From positions 1-56,110 of the forward strand of contig CAMJQC010000011.1 of assembly GCA_946407975.1 (NCBI GenBank): a stretch of 56,110 nucleotides of DNA. Reading direction: 5' to 3'. Every line of letters begins with the position of its first letter. The stretch's first letter is position 1. Source of the stretch: an uncultured Bacteroidales bacterium. Lineage in GTDB: Bacteria > Bacteroidota > Bacteroidia > Bacteroidales > F082. This document shows positions 41,383 to 50,299 of this stretch, in pieces. The notes beneath the pieces are model-generated. The model searched no databases, was not told the DNA's origin, and was given only the letters and a program-made list of their open reading frames with translations. The position numbers and the translations under genes were made by a program.

Positions 41383-42279
41383 ATGCAAAACCGAGAACAG
41401 AAAATAAGAAACATCACCCTCTGGGGCTCTTTCGTGAATGTCTTGCTCACCGCAGGTAAACTTTGCGCTGGCGTTTTCGGGAAGAGTGCCGCCATGATTG
41501 CCGACGGTGTCCACTCGTTGTCGGATCTGTTCAGTGACCTTGTGGTACTCGTTTTCTCCCATTTTGCCTCCAAGAAAACGGATAGACACCACCCCTTCGG
41601 ACATGGCAAATTTGAGACCATGGGAACCATCATCGTGAGCATCTTATTAATAGTTGTAGGTGCCAATCTGCTTTCAGGTGGCGTGAAATCCATTGTGGGT
41701 TTTTTCCATGGAGAGGTCATTCCCCGGCCCGGTTTCATCGCCCTTGCGGCTGCAGCGGTTTCCATCGCGGCTAAGGAAATCTTGTTCAGAGCCACCATGA
41801 AAGTCGCCAATGAAGTCGATAGTCCCGTCACTATGGCCAACGCCTGGCATCACCGCAGCGACGCCCTCTCATCAATAGGCGCCTTCTTGGGCATCGGCGG
41901 AGCCTTCCTTTTAGGAGAGAAGTGGACGGTACTTGACCCCATCGTCTCCTGTTGCATCAGTATCGCCATCATCGTTTTCGGCATCAAGCTGTCGCTGCCT
42001 GCCTTGTCGGAACTGCTTGAATCCTCTTTGCCGGAAGATGTCCAAGAAGAGATTGTCAAGATGGCGCATTCGGTGGAAGGCGTGAAAGACATCCACAACC
42101 TGAAAACGCGTAAAAACGGTGTCGCCTACATCATCGAGGCGCATGTCGTGGTGGATCCGCAGATGAGTGTGTTCGACGCCCACGAAATCGCCACCCAAAT
42201 CGAAGACCTGCTTTACGCCAAATATGGCAAGGAGACTCAAATCAGCATCCACATCGAGCCAGATGCTACTTCAAGATGA
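41383..42279 (+). CDS. Cation diffusion facilitator (CDF) metal exporter
   Basis: 298 residues from ATG 41383. Six helices are expected. Helix II carries the Zn-site DGVHSLSDLFSDLVV (D-x3-...-D); HPFGHGKFETMG is the cytosolic loop motif; helix V carries HHRSDALSSIGAF (H-x3-D). The C-terminal cytosolic domain is KDIHNLKTRKNGVAYIIEAH followed by VVVDPQMSVFDAHEIATQIE. CDF proteins export Zn2+, Fe2+, Co2+ or Mn2+ in exchange for protons. The ion is not told by the H/D pair. The lipoprotein flavodoxin gene follows with 20 bp between. Confidence 0.92.
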   Translation: MQNREQKIRNITLWGSFVNVLLTAGKLCAGVFGKSAAMIADGVHSLSDLFSDLVVLVFSHFASKKTDRHHPFGHGKFETMGTIIVSILLIVVGANLLSGGVKSIVGFFHGEVIPRPGFIALAAAAVSIAAKEILFRATMKVANEVDSPVTMANAWHHRSDALSSIGAFLGIGGAFLLGEKWTVLDPIVSCCISIAIIVFGIKLSLPALSELLESSLPEDVQEEIVKMAHSVEGVKDIHNLKTRKNGVAYIIEAHVVVDPQMSVFDAHEIATQIEDLLYAKYGKETQISIHIEPDATSR

Positions 42280-42299
42280 CAATTAAAACCTTAAATGAT

Positions 42300-43106
42300 A
42301 TGAAAAAACTCATGACAATCATCGTCGCAGCTGCCGTCTTTTCGGCCTGCACCTCCCAGCAACCCAAGATGCTGGTACTCTATTATTCCCAAGAAGGGAC
42401 AACCCAAAAAGTAGCCGAAGAGATCGTAGCCCAAACCGGTGCTGACATTGAGCGTATTGAAGCGGCAGAGCCTTATTCCGGCAATTTTGAGGAAACCATC
42501 CAGCGTTGTCTCAAGGAGCGCGAGGACGGCGTCATGCCTGAAGCCATGCCCATCACCTCCGACCTTTCCAAATACAACGTCATCTTTATCGGCTATCCCA
42601 TCTGGTTTGGCACTTATGCTCCTCCAGTAGCATCACTCTTAAAAGATATCCATCTTGACGGCAAGGCCATAGTCCCATTCTGCACTTTTGGCAGCGGTGG
42701 TCTGGATAGCAGTGTCGCAGACTTGAAGCAGGCACTTCCTGGCGCCGACATCCGCGAAGGTTTCGGCATCCGTGCCGCCCGCATGGACAACCTAAAGCCC
42801 GAGTTAGAGCGCTTCCTCATCCTTGGCGGATACAAGGAAGGTGAAGTGGAGACCTATCCTGACTATTCTGCCCAGGCACCCGTGACAGAGGAGGAGGCCG
42901 CCATCTTCGATGCTGCCTGCTCCGACTACCAGTTTCCATTGGGAACACCTGTCAGCGTAGGCTCTCGCGAGACCTCCACGAGCGTGGATTACCGCTTTAC
43001 TGCGGAGGGTAACGGTCCTGACGGAAACGTATCTCATTCAACGGTGTATGTCACCGTTCCCAAGGCCGACGGGTCCACACCTGAATTCACCATGGTAGTA
43101 CGATAG
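42300..43106 (+). CDS. Lipoprotein flavodoxin-like protein with C-terminal beta domain
   Basis: 268 residues from ATG 42300 (an ATG at 42276 would overlap the CDF stop by 4 bp). The signal MKKLMTIIVAAAVFSACTSQ has lipobox FSAC. The flavodoxin domain opens MLVLYYSQEGTTQKVAEEIV and includes KYNVIFIGYPIWFGTYAPPV and VPFCTFGSGGLDSSVADLKQ (FMN loops). After a linker a beta domain (ETSTSVDYRFTAEGNGPDGN) closes the protein. A lipoprotein flavodoxin is unusual because the fold is mostly cytoplasmic, but similar proteins occur in Bacteroidota, where they may carry electrons at the membrane. Confidence 0.82.
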   Translation: MKKLMTIIVAAAVFSACTSQQPKMLVLYYSQEGTTQKVAEEIVAQTGADIERIEAAEPYSGNFEETIQRCLKEREDGVMPEAMPITSDLSKYNVIFIGYPIWFGTYAPPVASLLKDIHLDGKAIVPFCTFGSGGLDSSVADLKQALPGADIREGFGIRAARMDNLKPELERFLILGGYKEGEVETYPDYSAQAPVTEEEAAIFDAACSDYQFPLGTPVSVGSRETSTSVDYRFTAEGNGPDGNVSHSTVYVTVPKADGSTPEFTMVVR

Positions 43107-43116
43107 GTCTTTTGCC

Positions 43117-43141
43117 CTTCGTGTTATAACGAAAGTTTTTT
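43117..43141 (+). terminator. Weak hairpin with T run after the flavodoxin lipoprotein gene
   Basis: TTCGT (43118-43122) pairs with ACGAA (43129-43133) and is followed by a T6 stretch (43136-43141). The stem is short, so confidence is low. Confidence 0.4.
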
Positions 43142-43159
43142 ACAAGTTGACAAAAAGTC

Positions 43160-43819
43160 TCAAAGCAACTTGCTGATTTGCCTTTCTGTTGCTTGTGGTG
43201 CAATCTTCTTCATCTGCTCAAGTAAAATCTGATACGATTGCTGTGGCGTATGCGGACTTTGACAGGCCTCACGCCCGTAAAGCTGTTCGGGCGTCGTGAG
43301 CAGCGACCATCCCCATCCGTATTCCTCTCCATGGCGGTCAAGGGGATAGATGAAATCCTCTGTGACGATACGGCAATTCATCTGCAGGCGCGTGACGTAG
43401 GCATCGAAACGGCTGCGCATCTTCGGTCCGGTGAAACCGCTGGCAGCACGCAAGTCTCGCGTAATCATGCTACCGTTTTCCTGCAGGATGGAGAGGATGC
43501 CTTCTTCGATGGAGTCTTCCTCAATTTGAGGCGCCTTGCTGCGGCGATAGTTGCAGAAGTCGGGCCACCAATCGCGATGAATAAAACCCGCCTTTTTGTT
43601 GAAAAATTTACCATACACGCAGTGGCCTTCGGTGATGACATAACCCTTCCATTTCCACAAGGGCCATTCCCAACCGCCATCAGGCAGAATCACATAACGG
43701 CATTCGTCGGCGACCATATCTTCGGCGGAAAAACCACGGATGCCACTGTCTAAAAGCGGCAGCAGTCCGATTTGATCAATCAGTTCGATTAGTTCGGGAC
43801 AAGAATGTATCTTTGTCAT
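43160..43819 (-). CDS. AlkZ-related winged-helix protein
   Basis: 219 residues from the ATG at 43817-43819; an ATG five codons earlier (43834) is possible but close to the predicted transcription start. Landmarks are MTKIHSCPELIELIDQIGLL, ILPDGGWEWPLWKWKGYVIT, KFFNKKAGFIHRDWWPDFCN and the winged-helix stretch SILQENGSMITRDLRAASGF, TGPKMRSRFDAYVTRLQMNC. Bacteroidota proteins with this signature are annotated AlkZ-related, by resemblance to the YcaQ/AlkZ DNA glycosylase fold. Whether it excises lesions is unknown. A TAACTTTG promoter (43846-43853) lies upstream. Confidence 0.8.
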   Translation of the reverse strand: MTKIHSCPELIELIDQIGLLPLLDSGIRGFSAEDMVADECRYVILPDGGWEWPLWKWKGYVITEGHCVYGKFFNKKAGFIHRDWWPDFCNYRRSKAPQIEEDSIEEGILSILQENGSMITRDLRAASGFTGPKMRSRFDAYVTRLQMNCRIVTEDFIYPLDRHGEEYGWGWSLLTTPEQLYGREACQSPHTPQQSYQILLEQMKKIAPQATERQISKLL

Positions 43820-43845
43820 CGGTAATAAGCCCATGGTTTTCTCTG

Positions 43846-43853
43846 CAAAGTTA
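43846..43853 (-). promoter_or_regulatory. -7 element of the AlkZ-related gene (TAACTTTG)
   Basis: Minus-strand TAACTTTG, 26 bp before the chosen ATG. Confidence 0.65.
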
Positions 43854-43947
43854 GGAATTCTTTTGTCAGATTGTCAGAGGCTTTTCACGCAATTTTTCAA
43901 AGTATCATTCGTTTTAAACATATAATAGCATTAATAAATCACAAACT

Positions 43948-45111
43948 ATGAACAATTTTCAATATTGCACTCCCACGCGCATCTTGTTTGGCAAAGATGT
44001 GGTGGACAAACTGCCCGAAGTGATGAGACCTCTCGGCAAGAGAGTGTTGATGACCTATGGAAGCGGCAGTATCAAACGCAGCGGCCTTTACGACAAGGTC
44101 ATGTCACTGATGAAGGGTTTCGAAGTCTATGAACTCCCTGACATAGAACCTAACCCGAAATACACACAGAGCGTCGTCCCAGGTGTAAAAATGTGTAAGG
44201 AACATAAGATTGACGTCATCCTTGCCGTCGGTGGCGGCAGCGTTCTTGACTGCTCTAAGGCCATTGCTGCCGGTGCTTGCTATGATGGCGAGCCATGGGA
44301 TCTTATCACCTATAAAGTCCGTACGCAAGCTGCTTTGCCCATCGTCGACATTATGACCATGGCTGCCACGGGCAGCGAGTATGACTGCGGAGGTGTCATC
44401 TCGCGCAGTGAGACCAACGACAAAGTCGGCTATATCGACCCGCATCTGTTCCCTGTCTGCTCTCTGCTCGACCCACAGCTCACCTTCTCCATCCCGCCCA
44501 AGCACACCCGTGCCGGCATCGCCGATGCCATGAACCATATCATGGAGCAATTCTTTACCGAACCCTACAGTCTCCTCAACGACGGCATGTGCATCGCTGG
44601 TCTGAAGAGCCTGATGTATAATGCCCCCAAAGTAATGGCCAACCCTGAAGACTATGATGCCCGTGCCGAGATCTTCTACACCTGCACCTTGGCTTGTAAC
44701 AACATCTTCAGTAACGGTAACGGACGCAGCGGCTGGCCCATGCATGGTATGGAACACGCTCTTAGTGCCTATTATGACATCACCCATGGGGAAGGTCTGG
44801 CCATCCTGACACCTCGTTGGATGAAACACATTCTCAACGAGAAGACGGTCGGCCGTTTCGTCACCTATGGCACCGAACTCTTTGGCATCGACAGCAATTT
44901 AGATCCTATGGTTATCGCCGAACAAGCCATTCAGAAGACCTACGATTTCTTTAAGGAACTGGGCCTCCCGATGACGCTGCATGAAGTCGGTATCGATGAA
45001 AGCCGTCTCGGTGAGATGGCACATCATGTGGCTCAAAACGAAGGTCTCGACAAAGCCTGGGCACCGCTGAGCGAAAAAGACATCTTGGACATCTTCAAAG
45101 CCTGCCTATAA
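43948..45111 (+). CDS. Iron-containing alcohol dehydrogenase (YqhD/BdhA-like)
   Basis: 387 residues, the normal length. The NAD(P) motif is ILAVGGGSVLDCSKAIAAG. Metal ligands are in IADAMNHIMEQFFT (Asp, His), HGMEHALSAYYDITHGEGLA (two His). The opening NNFQYCTPTRILFGKDVVDK matches the butanol dehydrogenase/YqhD branch, which reduces aldehydes using NAD(P)H. Physiological substrate unknown. No clear TAnnTTTG precedes it. A good intrinsic terminator follows at 45136-45160. Confidence 0.93.
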   Translation: MNNFQYCTPTRILFGKDVVDKLPEVMRPLGKRVLMTYGSGSIKRSGLYDKVMSLMKGFEVYELPDIEPNPKYTQSVVPGVKMCKEHKIDVILAVGGGSVLDCSKAIAAGACYDGEPWDLITYKVRTQAALPIVDIMTMAATGSEYDCGGVISRSETNDKVGYIDPHLFPVCSLLDPQLTFSIPPKHTRAGIADAMNHIMEQFFTEPYSLLNDGMCIAGLKSLMYNAPKVMANPEDYDARAEIFYTCTLACNNIFSNGNGRSGWPMHGMEHALSAYYDITHGEGLAILTPRWMKHILNEKTVGRFVTYGTELFGIDSNLDPMVIAEQAIQKTYDFFKELGLPMTLHEVGIDESRLGEMAHHVAQNEGLDKAWAPLSEKDILDIFKACL

Positions 45112-45135
45112 TTGTAGTTTTTTTTTCGAAGAGAT

Positions 45136-45160
45136 AAACCAGTCCTAGGGGCTGGTTTTT
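45136..45160 (+). terminator. Intrinsic terminator of the alcohol dehydrogenase gene
   Basis: AAACCAG (45136-45142) pairs with CTGGTTT (45152-45158) around a 9-base loop, running into a T tract. Confidence 0.75.
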
Positions 45161-45250
45161 GTATTTTAATCGTTTGGAAAGACAAGCATGTTTTTACACA
45201 AAGGCCTTATTTCTTAAAGGAATAGCAACCTCTTATCCCATTATTTTTTC

Positions 45251-45258
45251 TATTTTTG
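45251..45258 (+). promoter_or_regulatory. -7 element of the outer-membrane barrel gene (TATTTTTG)
   Basis: TATTTTTG, 18 bp before ATG 45277; excludes the upstream TTG at 45256. Confidence 0.65.
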
Positions 45259-45276
45259 CAACTCAATTTTACAATT

Positions 45277-47913
45277 ATGAAACGCAATAACATATTGAAA
45301 GCCTTGTTTTCTTTCATTTTTGTCCTTTCAACAATGCTGTGCTTAGCCCAGCCTCCTGGTGGAGGCGGTTTTCCTCCCGGTGGAGGTAGGCCTCCCGGGG
45401 GACGACGTCCTCCTATGGGTGGTGACCGGCAATGGGGACAAAACGAAGGTAACAGGCCTACCGTCAAGCCCAAGAAGAAGGTGCACAAAGGCGACACGTT
45501 TACTGTGGTCGGCGTGCTACGCGATGCGAAGACGGGAGAATACTTGCCCTACGTCAATGTGGCAGTGCTCGACTCTATCGACTCGGCTTTTGTCAAAGGC
45601 GGCATCACCGACCTGAACGGCGCTTTCGAGATTTCGGAGGTGCCTCAAGGCTCCTTTATATTGCGTGTTTCCGCCATCGGATATGAAAACCTCGTCCTGC
45701 CTTTCAGCGTGACGAACAACACCGATTTAGGCACCTTACGCATCAGTCAGGGTGCCATCTCACTTAACGAAGTCACCGTCTCGGCGGAGCGTCCTCTCTA
45801 TGCCATGGAAGGCGAGAAACTGATCTACAACGTCAGCGAAGACCCGTCCATTCAAACGGGCACCACTGAGGATGCCTTGCAGAATGCCCCAGGCGTGGAA
45901 GTCGATGTGGAAGGCAACATCACGTTGCGTGGCGTGTCGAGTGTGGAGATCTGGGTGAACGACAAACCCTCAAAACTCACAGAGGAAAACCTGAAGACCT
46001 ATCTCCAGACCTTGCCTGCCAATGCCATCGCACGCATCGAGACCATCACCAACCCATCGGCCAAATACGCCACCGACGCCGAAGCCGTCATCAATATCGT
46101 GACTTCGGCACATATCAAGAGCAATCAGTTTGTCAGTTTCGGTGTCAACGGCTCCAATCAGCCTTTCGTCTCGCCATGGGTGAGCTATATGTGGAAAAAG
46201 GAAAAGCTGAGTGTCAACTTGTTTGCTTCGGGCCGTTACAGTGACAGGCTCAACACCACCGACAGCTGGGAGCTGAAACGCGAGGATGCCGCTACGCCGG
46301 GATTATATGACTCCGTGTGGTACAAGACGACTTCCCAAAAGGATGACAACCGCAGTATCAGCGGCAATGTCTTCATGAACATCGACTATGAGATTGACTC
46401 TACAAGCGACATCTCCTTCGATGGAGGAGGTTTCTACAATAACAATCATAGTTTCGGCAGCCGTCGTGAGGAACAGACCTTCTTTATGACTCCCGTTGAT
46501 AGCGTTTTAGCCTACAGCATGGGCGATACGACCCTTTCGCAGTCTGGTTTCGGTCATTTTGGGACAGACTACACCAAAAAATTTGATGACAAAGGTCATA
46601 ATCTCCGAATCGGTTTGAATGGCAGATTCAACAAGAACGCTTCCGACTACTACAACAACCGGTTATATGACGTTTACTCCGACTTGGATGAAAACCGATA
46701 TCTTTTGAGCAAGCAGGATGGTTATGGATTCAATCTGGATGCGCGCTACAACCGTCCCTACAGTGAGAACGGTGAGCTCAGCTATGGCCTGCGCTTCGAC
46801 TATCAGTTGGATAACAATGATTATAATCGTTACTATTCAAGAGACGGTGGTGTCAGTTACGACAGTATCGACGTGCTTCGCACCTACCATTTCAAAGGCA
46901 TAGAAACGGGTGTCAACGGCGATGTCAACTGGACGCATCGTTGGGGTGGTTTCACTTTGAGCACTGGTTTGGGATTTGGAGGCGACCGGATCGGCTACAA
47001 CTACCAGAGCGAAATGCCGTTTGCCGACGACAGTACTTTGTATTTCCTCAATGTTCGTCCTTCCATCCATTTGACCTATCGTACGGAATCCATGCACAAT
47101 TGGAAACTCAACTATTCGATGCGCATGTCGCACCCAGGCGAAGACCAAATCAGCACCTTCCGAAGATATGGCGATGACAGCTATTCGATGGGTAATCCCT
47201 TCGGGCTCAAAAATGCTTATACCCATAACGTAGAAGCAGGTTGGCAGAAGTTCTTTGAGCGTTTCGGTAATATAGGCCTTGAAGCATACGGTCGCTGGAG
47301 CACCAACGAAATCAGCAGGTTGACCGATGCCGAATACGACGACTATCTGGATCGTATCGTCAGTTATTCCATACCTTACAACATGGGCACTTCATGGCGT
47401 TATGGCACTTCGCTCAATATGACCTATCGTCCAACGGGATTCTTCAATGTGCGCCTGTATGCTAACTTGTATGATTATGGCTATCGCATGGAGTATGACC
47501 GTAATGGTGTGCATCAGATTGACCAACGCGACAAGTGGTCGTGGAGTGTGCGCGTCAACGCTTGGGCCAAACTCTTTGATCGTTTGCAAGTGACGGCTTC
47601 GGCCAACTACAACTCACCGACCATCAGCCTGATGAGCGAGCGCAAGGCACGTTATTTCCTCAATATGGGTCTGCGTAGCGATTTCTTCAACCGTAAGTTG
47701 TCGGTCTTCGTCAACGTTCAGGACATCTTCAACTGGGGTGCCAAAATCGGTTCGGGTTCCACCAACACCAACCCGTACTATCTCAGCGACAGCACCCGCA
47801 AGATGTTGAATAGCCGCTACATCTCGGCAGGCTTCACATTGCGTTTCGGTAAGCTGGAACTTGAGCGACAAGCTAAGGAAGGCGAAAACGAGACCGGTGA
47901 TGTTTTGGAATAA
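45277..47913 (+). CDS. TonB-dependent-receptor-like outer-membrane beta-barrel protein (Oar/OMP_b-brl_3 type)
   Basis: 878 residues from ATG 45277. A signal peptide (to about LCLAQ) is followed by a striking Pro/Gly-rich stretch of PPGGG-type repeats (about residues 27-50) and a basic PKKKVHKG. A carboxypeptidase-regulatory-like domain follows (TFTVVGVLRDAKTGEYLPYV, GAFEISEVPQGSFILRVSAI), then the plug-like domain (VSEDPSIQTGTTEDALQNAP, ARIETITNPSAKYATDAEAV) and a long barrel of Tyr/Asp-rich strands (DYEIDSTSDISFDGGGFYNN). This is the typical Bacteroidota outer-membrane barrel family lacking a TonB-box annotation. A ligand cannot be assigned; no SusD gene follows. The gene ends before a terminator at 48021. 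Confidence 0.87.
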   Translation: MKRNNILKALFSFIFVLSTMLCLAQPPGGGGFPPGGGRPPGGRRPPMGGDRQWGQNEGNRPTVKPKKKVHKGDTFTVVGVLRDAKTGEYLPYVNVAVLDSIDSAFVKGGITDLNGAFEISEVPQGSFILRVSAIGYENLVLPFSVTNNTDLGTLRISQGAISLNEVTVSAERPLYAMEGEKLIYNVSEDPSIQTGTTEDALQNAPGVEVDVEGNITLRGVSSVEIWVNDKPSKLTEENLKTYLQTLPANAIARIETITNPSAKYATDAEAVINIVTSAHIKSNQFVSFGVNGSNQPFVSPWVSYMWKKEKLSVNLFASGRYSDRLNTTDSWELKREDAATPGLYDSVWYKTTSQKDDNRSISGNVFMNIDYEIDSTSDISFDGGGFYNNNHSFGSRREEQTFFMTPVDSVLAYSMGDTTLSQSGFGHFGTDYTKKFDDKGHNLRIGLNGRFNKNASDYYNNRLYDVYSDLDENRYLLSKQDGYGFNLDARYNRPYSENGELSYGLRFDYQLDNNDYNRYYSRDGGVSYDSIDVLRTYHFKGIETGVNGDVNWTHRWGGFTLSTGLGFGGDRIGYNYQSEMPFADDSTLYFLNVRPSIHLTYRTESMHNWKLNYSMRMSHPGEDQISTFRRYGDDSYSMGNPFGLKNAYTHNVEAGWQKFFERFGNIGLEAYGRWSTNEISRLTDAEYDDYLDRIVSYSIPYNMGTSWRYGTSLNMTYRPTGFFNVRLYANLYDYGYRMEYDRNGVHQIDQRDKWSWSVRVNAWAKLFDRLQVTASANYNSPTISLMSERKARYFLNMGLRSDFFNRKLSVFVNVQDIFNWGAKIGSGSTNTNPYYLSDSTRKMLNSRYISAGFTLRFGKLELERQAKEGENETGDVLE

Positions 47914-48020
47914 TGACAATTAAGTCCTTTAATGGAAAGCGCTTTTGCCGTTAGGTCTAAAGCAATCTAAATGACGTTTGGGATGTACCCGAAACAATAG
48001 AAAAAGCATAAAATCATATT

Positions 48021-48049
48021 GCCCTCATCTCTTTGTATGAGGGCTTTTT
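48021..48049 (+). terminator. Intrinsic terminator of the outer-membrane barrel gene
   Basis: GCCCTCAT (48021-48028) pairs with ATGAGGGC (48037-48044), 8-base loop, followed by T5. Confidence 0.8.
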
Positions 48050-48075
48050 GTGTTTGAAGGCTGCTTTTGATTCAC

Positions 48076-48094
48076 TTTGCAACCCGGTTGCAAA
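48076..48094. promoter_or_regulatory. 19-bp perfect inverted repeat operator of the metal-efflux operon
   Basis: TTTGCAACCCGGTTGCAAA: perfect 9-bp arms TTTGCAACC/GGTTGCAAA around one central C. It ends 10 bp before the -7 element (48105-48112), covering the spacer and -33 region of the HMA/P-type ATPase promoter. A metal-responsive dimeric repressor (Fur/Zur, ArsR or MerR class) is a likely ligand. Which one is inference. Confidence 0.65.
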
Positions 48095-48104
48095 ACTCTT
48101 GCTG

Positions 48105-48112
48105 TACTTTTG
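48105..48112 (+). promoter_or_regulatory. -7 element of the metal-efflux operon (TACTTTTG)
   Basis: TACTTTTG, 45 bp before ATG 48158. Confidence 0.65.
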
Positions 48113-48157
48113 TTGCGTCAAAACACGATAATAGTAATAAGTAAAATAAGTATAGCA

Positions 48158-48373
48158 ATGAAAAAGACATTTAAGATTGAGGTCGATTGCGCCAATTGCG
48201 CCAGCCTCGTAGAAGAAGCCATAAAGAAAGTCGAAGGTGTGAAAGATGCCCTGGTGGTTTTCGTTACGCAAAAGATGAAAATCGAATTTGAAGAAGGCGT
48301 CGACACCGAAGCCGTCATGGCCGAGGTGGTCCGTGTGGCCCATAAGGTAGAACCCGATTTTTGCGTGCTATGA
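48158..48373 (+). CDS. Heavy-metal-associated (HMA) domain protein
   Basis: 71 residues: one HMA fold, MKKTFKIEVDCANCASLVEE, with metal-binding Cys 11 and Cys 14 (CxxC), then KVEGVKDALVVFVTQKMKIE. Such proteins deliver Cu+ or Zn2+ to P-type ATPases. The stop overlaps the ATPase ATG by 4 bp (ATGA), so it acts as a detached N-terminal domain of that ATPase, which itself lacks an HMA domain. Copper versus zinc is not decided by the motif; the partner is of the Zn/Cd class. Confidence 0.92.
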   Translation: MKKTFKIEVDCANCASLVEEAIKKVEGVKDALVVFVTQKMKIEFEEGVDTEAVMAEVVRVAHKVEPDFCVL

Positions 48374-50298
48374 ACAAGAAGCAACGCACGATGCTCATCC
48401 GCATCCTCATCACCGCCGTGCTCACGGTGGCTTTGATGCTTGTCCTCGACATCAGCAGATGGCCGTTGGGTAATATTGCTCATGGGCTGGTTTACTATCT
48501 GATTGTCTATCTGCTTATCTCTTACGACATCCTGCTGAAGGCCATCAAAGGAATCGGAAATGGTCGGGTGTTTGACGAGAACTTTCTCATGGCGGTGGCG
48601 TCAATAGGAGCCTTTGTCTTGGCCATCTACACGAAGCGTGACGACTACCTCGAAGCCATCGCGGTGATGCTGTTCTATCAGATCGGCGAGTTTTTCCAAA
48701 GCTATGCCGTGGGCAAGAGCCGTCGCGACATCTCTGCGCTGATGGACATCCGTCCTGACTATGCTAACATCGAGACGGCCGATGGCTCTTTGAAACATGT
48801 CGACCCCGACGAGGTGGAAGTCGGTCAGGTGATTGTCGTTCAACCTGGAGAAAAAGTTCCGATTGACGGCATCGTTGAGCAAGGGGTTTCCTCATTGAAC
48901 ACAGTTGCCCTGACGGGAGAGTCCCTGCCCCGTGAGGTCCATGGAGGAGAGGAAGTGCTGAGCGGCAGCATCAATATGACAGGGGTGCTGAAAATTCGCA
49001 CGACCAAGGAATTCGGCGAATCAACGGTTTCAAAGATTTTGGAACTCGTCGAGGACAGCGCTTCTCACCGTTCACGGTCCGAGGATTTCATCACGCGTTT
49101 TGCCCGTATCTATACGCCGGCCGTGTGTGTCGCCGCCTTGGCTTTGGCCGTGCTGCCGCCATTGGTGAATCTGATGATCGGTAACGAACCTCTTTGGAGT
49201 CAATGGATCTACCGTGCGCTCACCTTTCTCGTCATCAGTTGTCCTTGTGCACTGGTCATCAGCATCCCGTTGTCGTTCTTTGCAGGCATCGGTGGCGCTA
49301 GCCGCGAAGGCATTCTGGTGAAAGGCGCCAATATCTTGGAGACCCTCTCCAAGGTGAAGACCGTGGTGCTCGACAAGACGGGCACCCTCACCCTCGGAGT
49401 CTTCGATGTGACAGCCATGCACGATATCGACGATGCCGACAAGACCGACGAAGAGGAGAAACGTCAGCTTGTTGAGTTGGCGGTTCTGGCTGAATGTGCA
49501 TCCTCACACCCCATCAGCAAGAGTTTGCAGCGGGCTTATGGCAAAGCCATCGACCACAGTCGCGTCAGCGACATACAGGAAATCAGCGGTCAGGGCATCA
49601 TGGCTCTCGTTGATGGTCGACAGGTGGCCGTCGGTAATGAGAAACTGATGGAAAGAGTGGGAGTGGAGCATTGTCATTGCCAGGCCTCGGGCACCATCGT
49701 CCATGTGGCCTGTGATGGACGCTATGCCGGTCACATCGTGTTGGGCGATATGGTGAAGCCTCATGCCGCCGAAGCCATCAGGGCCTTGCATGAATCTGGT
49801 GTTGAACAGACCATCATCTTGACGGGCGACAGCCACAAGGTGGCCGATGAAGTGGCTTCAAAACTAGGGGTCGACCAAATGTTCAGCGAGTTGTTGCCTG
49901 CCGATAAGGTGACAAAGGTGGATGAACTCTTGGCAGCTCAAGTCAAAGGTGAGAAATTGGCCTTTGTAGGCGATGGCATTAACGACGCTCCTGTTCTCAC
50001 CCGAGCTGATCTCGGTATTGCTATGGGCGGTTTGGGTAGCGATGCCGCTATTGAGGCGGCCGACGTGGTGCTGATGGACGACGACCCTCTGAAGATTGCC
50101 AAAGCTATCCGCATCTCGCGCAAGACCCTCCGCATTGTATGGCAGAATATCGTCATGGCCCTAGGCATCAAGGCTATTTGCCTGGTGCTCGGTGCGTTAG
50201 GCATCGCCAACATGTGGCTGGCCATCTTCGCCGATGTCGGCGTGATGATCCTCGCTGTGTTCAATGCCATTCGGGCAATGCAGGTCAAGAAAATATAA
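48370..50298 (+). CDS. Heavy-metal translocating P1B-type ATPase (Zn/Cd/Pb class)
   Basis: 642 residues from ATG 48370. No N-terminal HMA domain. Membrane metal site SCPCALVIS; phosphorylation motif VVLDKTGTLTLG; actuator ALTGESLPREV; hinge FVGDGINDAPVLTRADLGIA with the nearby AMGGLGSDAAIEAADVVLMD. The NAPTRADLGIAMGGLGSDAA-like end and CPC with a later helix lacking NY-x-Q suggest the Zn2+/Cd2+/Pb2+ exporter class (ZntA/CadA-like). It pumps metal from cytoplasm to periplasm, fed by the coupled HMA protein. The operon's inverted repeat suggests induction by metal. Confidence 0.93.
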   Translation: MNKKQRTMLIRILITAVLTVALMLVLDISRWPLGNIAHGLVYYLIVYLLISYDILLKAIKGIGNGRVFDENFLMAVASIGAFVLAIYTKRDDYLEAIAVMLFYQIGEFFQSYAVGKSRRDISALMDIRPDYANIETADGSLKHVDPDEVEVGQVIVVQPGEKVPIDGIVEQGVSSLNTVALTGESLPREVHGGEEVLSGSINMTGVLKIRTTKEFGESTVSKILELVEDSASHRSRSEDFITRFARIYTPAVCVAALALAVLPPLVNLMIGNEPLWSQWIYRALTFLVISCPCALVISIPLSFFAGIGGASREGILVKGANILETLSKVKTVVLDKTGTLTLGVFDVTAMHDIDDADKTDEEEKRQLVELAVLAECASSHPISKSLQRAYGKAIDHSRVSDIQEISGQGIMALVDGRQVAVGNEKLMERVGVEHCHCQASGTIVHVACDGRYAGHIVLGDMVKPHAAEAIRALHESGVEQTIILTGDSHKVADEVASKLGVDQMFSELLPADKVTKVDELLAAQVKGEKLAFVGDGINDAPVLTRADLGIAMGGLGSDAAIEAADVVLMDDDPLKIAKAIRISRKTLRIVWQNIVMALGIKAICLVLGALGIANMWLAIFADVGVMILAVFNAIRAMQVKKI

Positions 50299-50299
50299 G

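Noticed and set aside
25834-43834. Integron-like array of small gene cassettes
   Set aside because: The gene content is suggestive, but gaps are mostly under 25 bp or overlap, leaving no room for attC sites, and no integrase is present.
45207-45497. Minus-strand proline/glycine-rich reading frame
   Set aside because: It mirrors the PPGG-repeat segment of the outer-membrane barrel gene and has no promoter; treated as a shadow.
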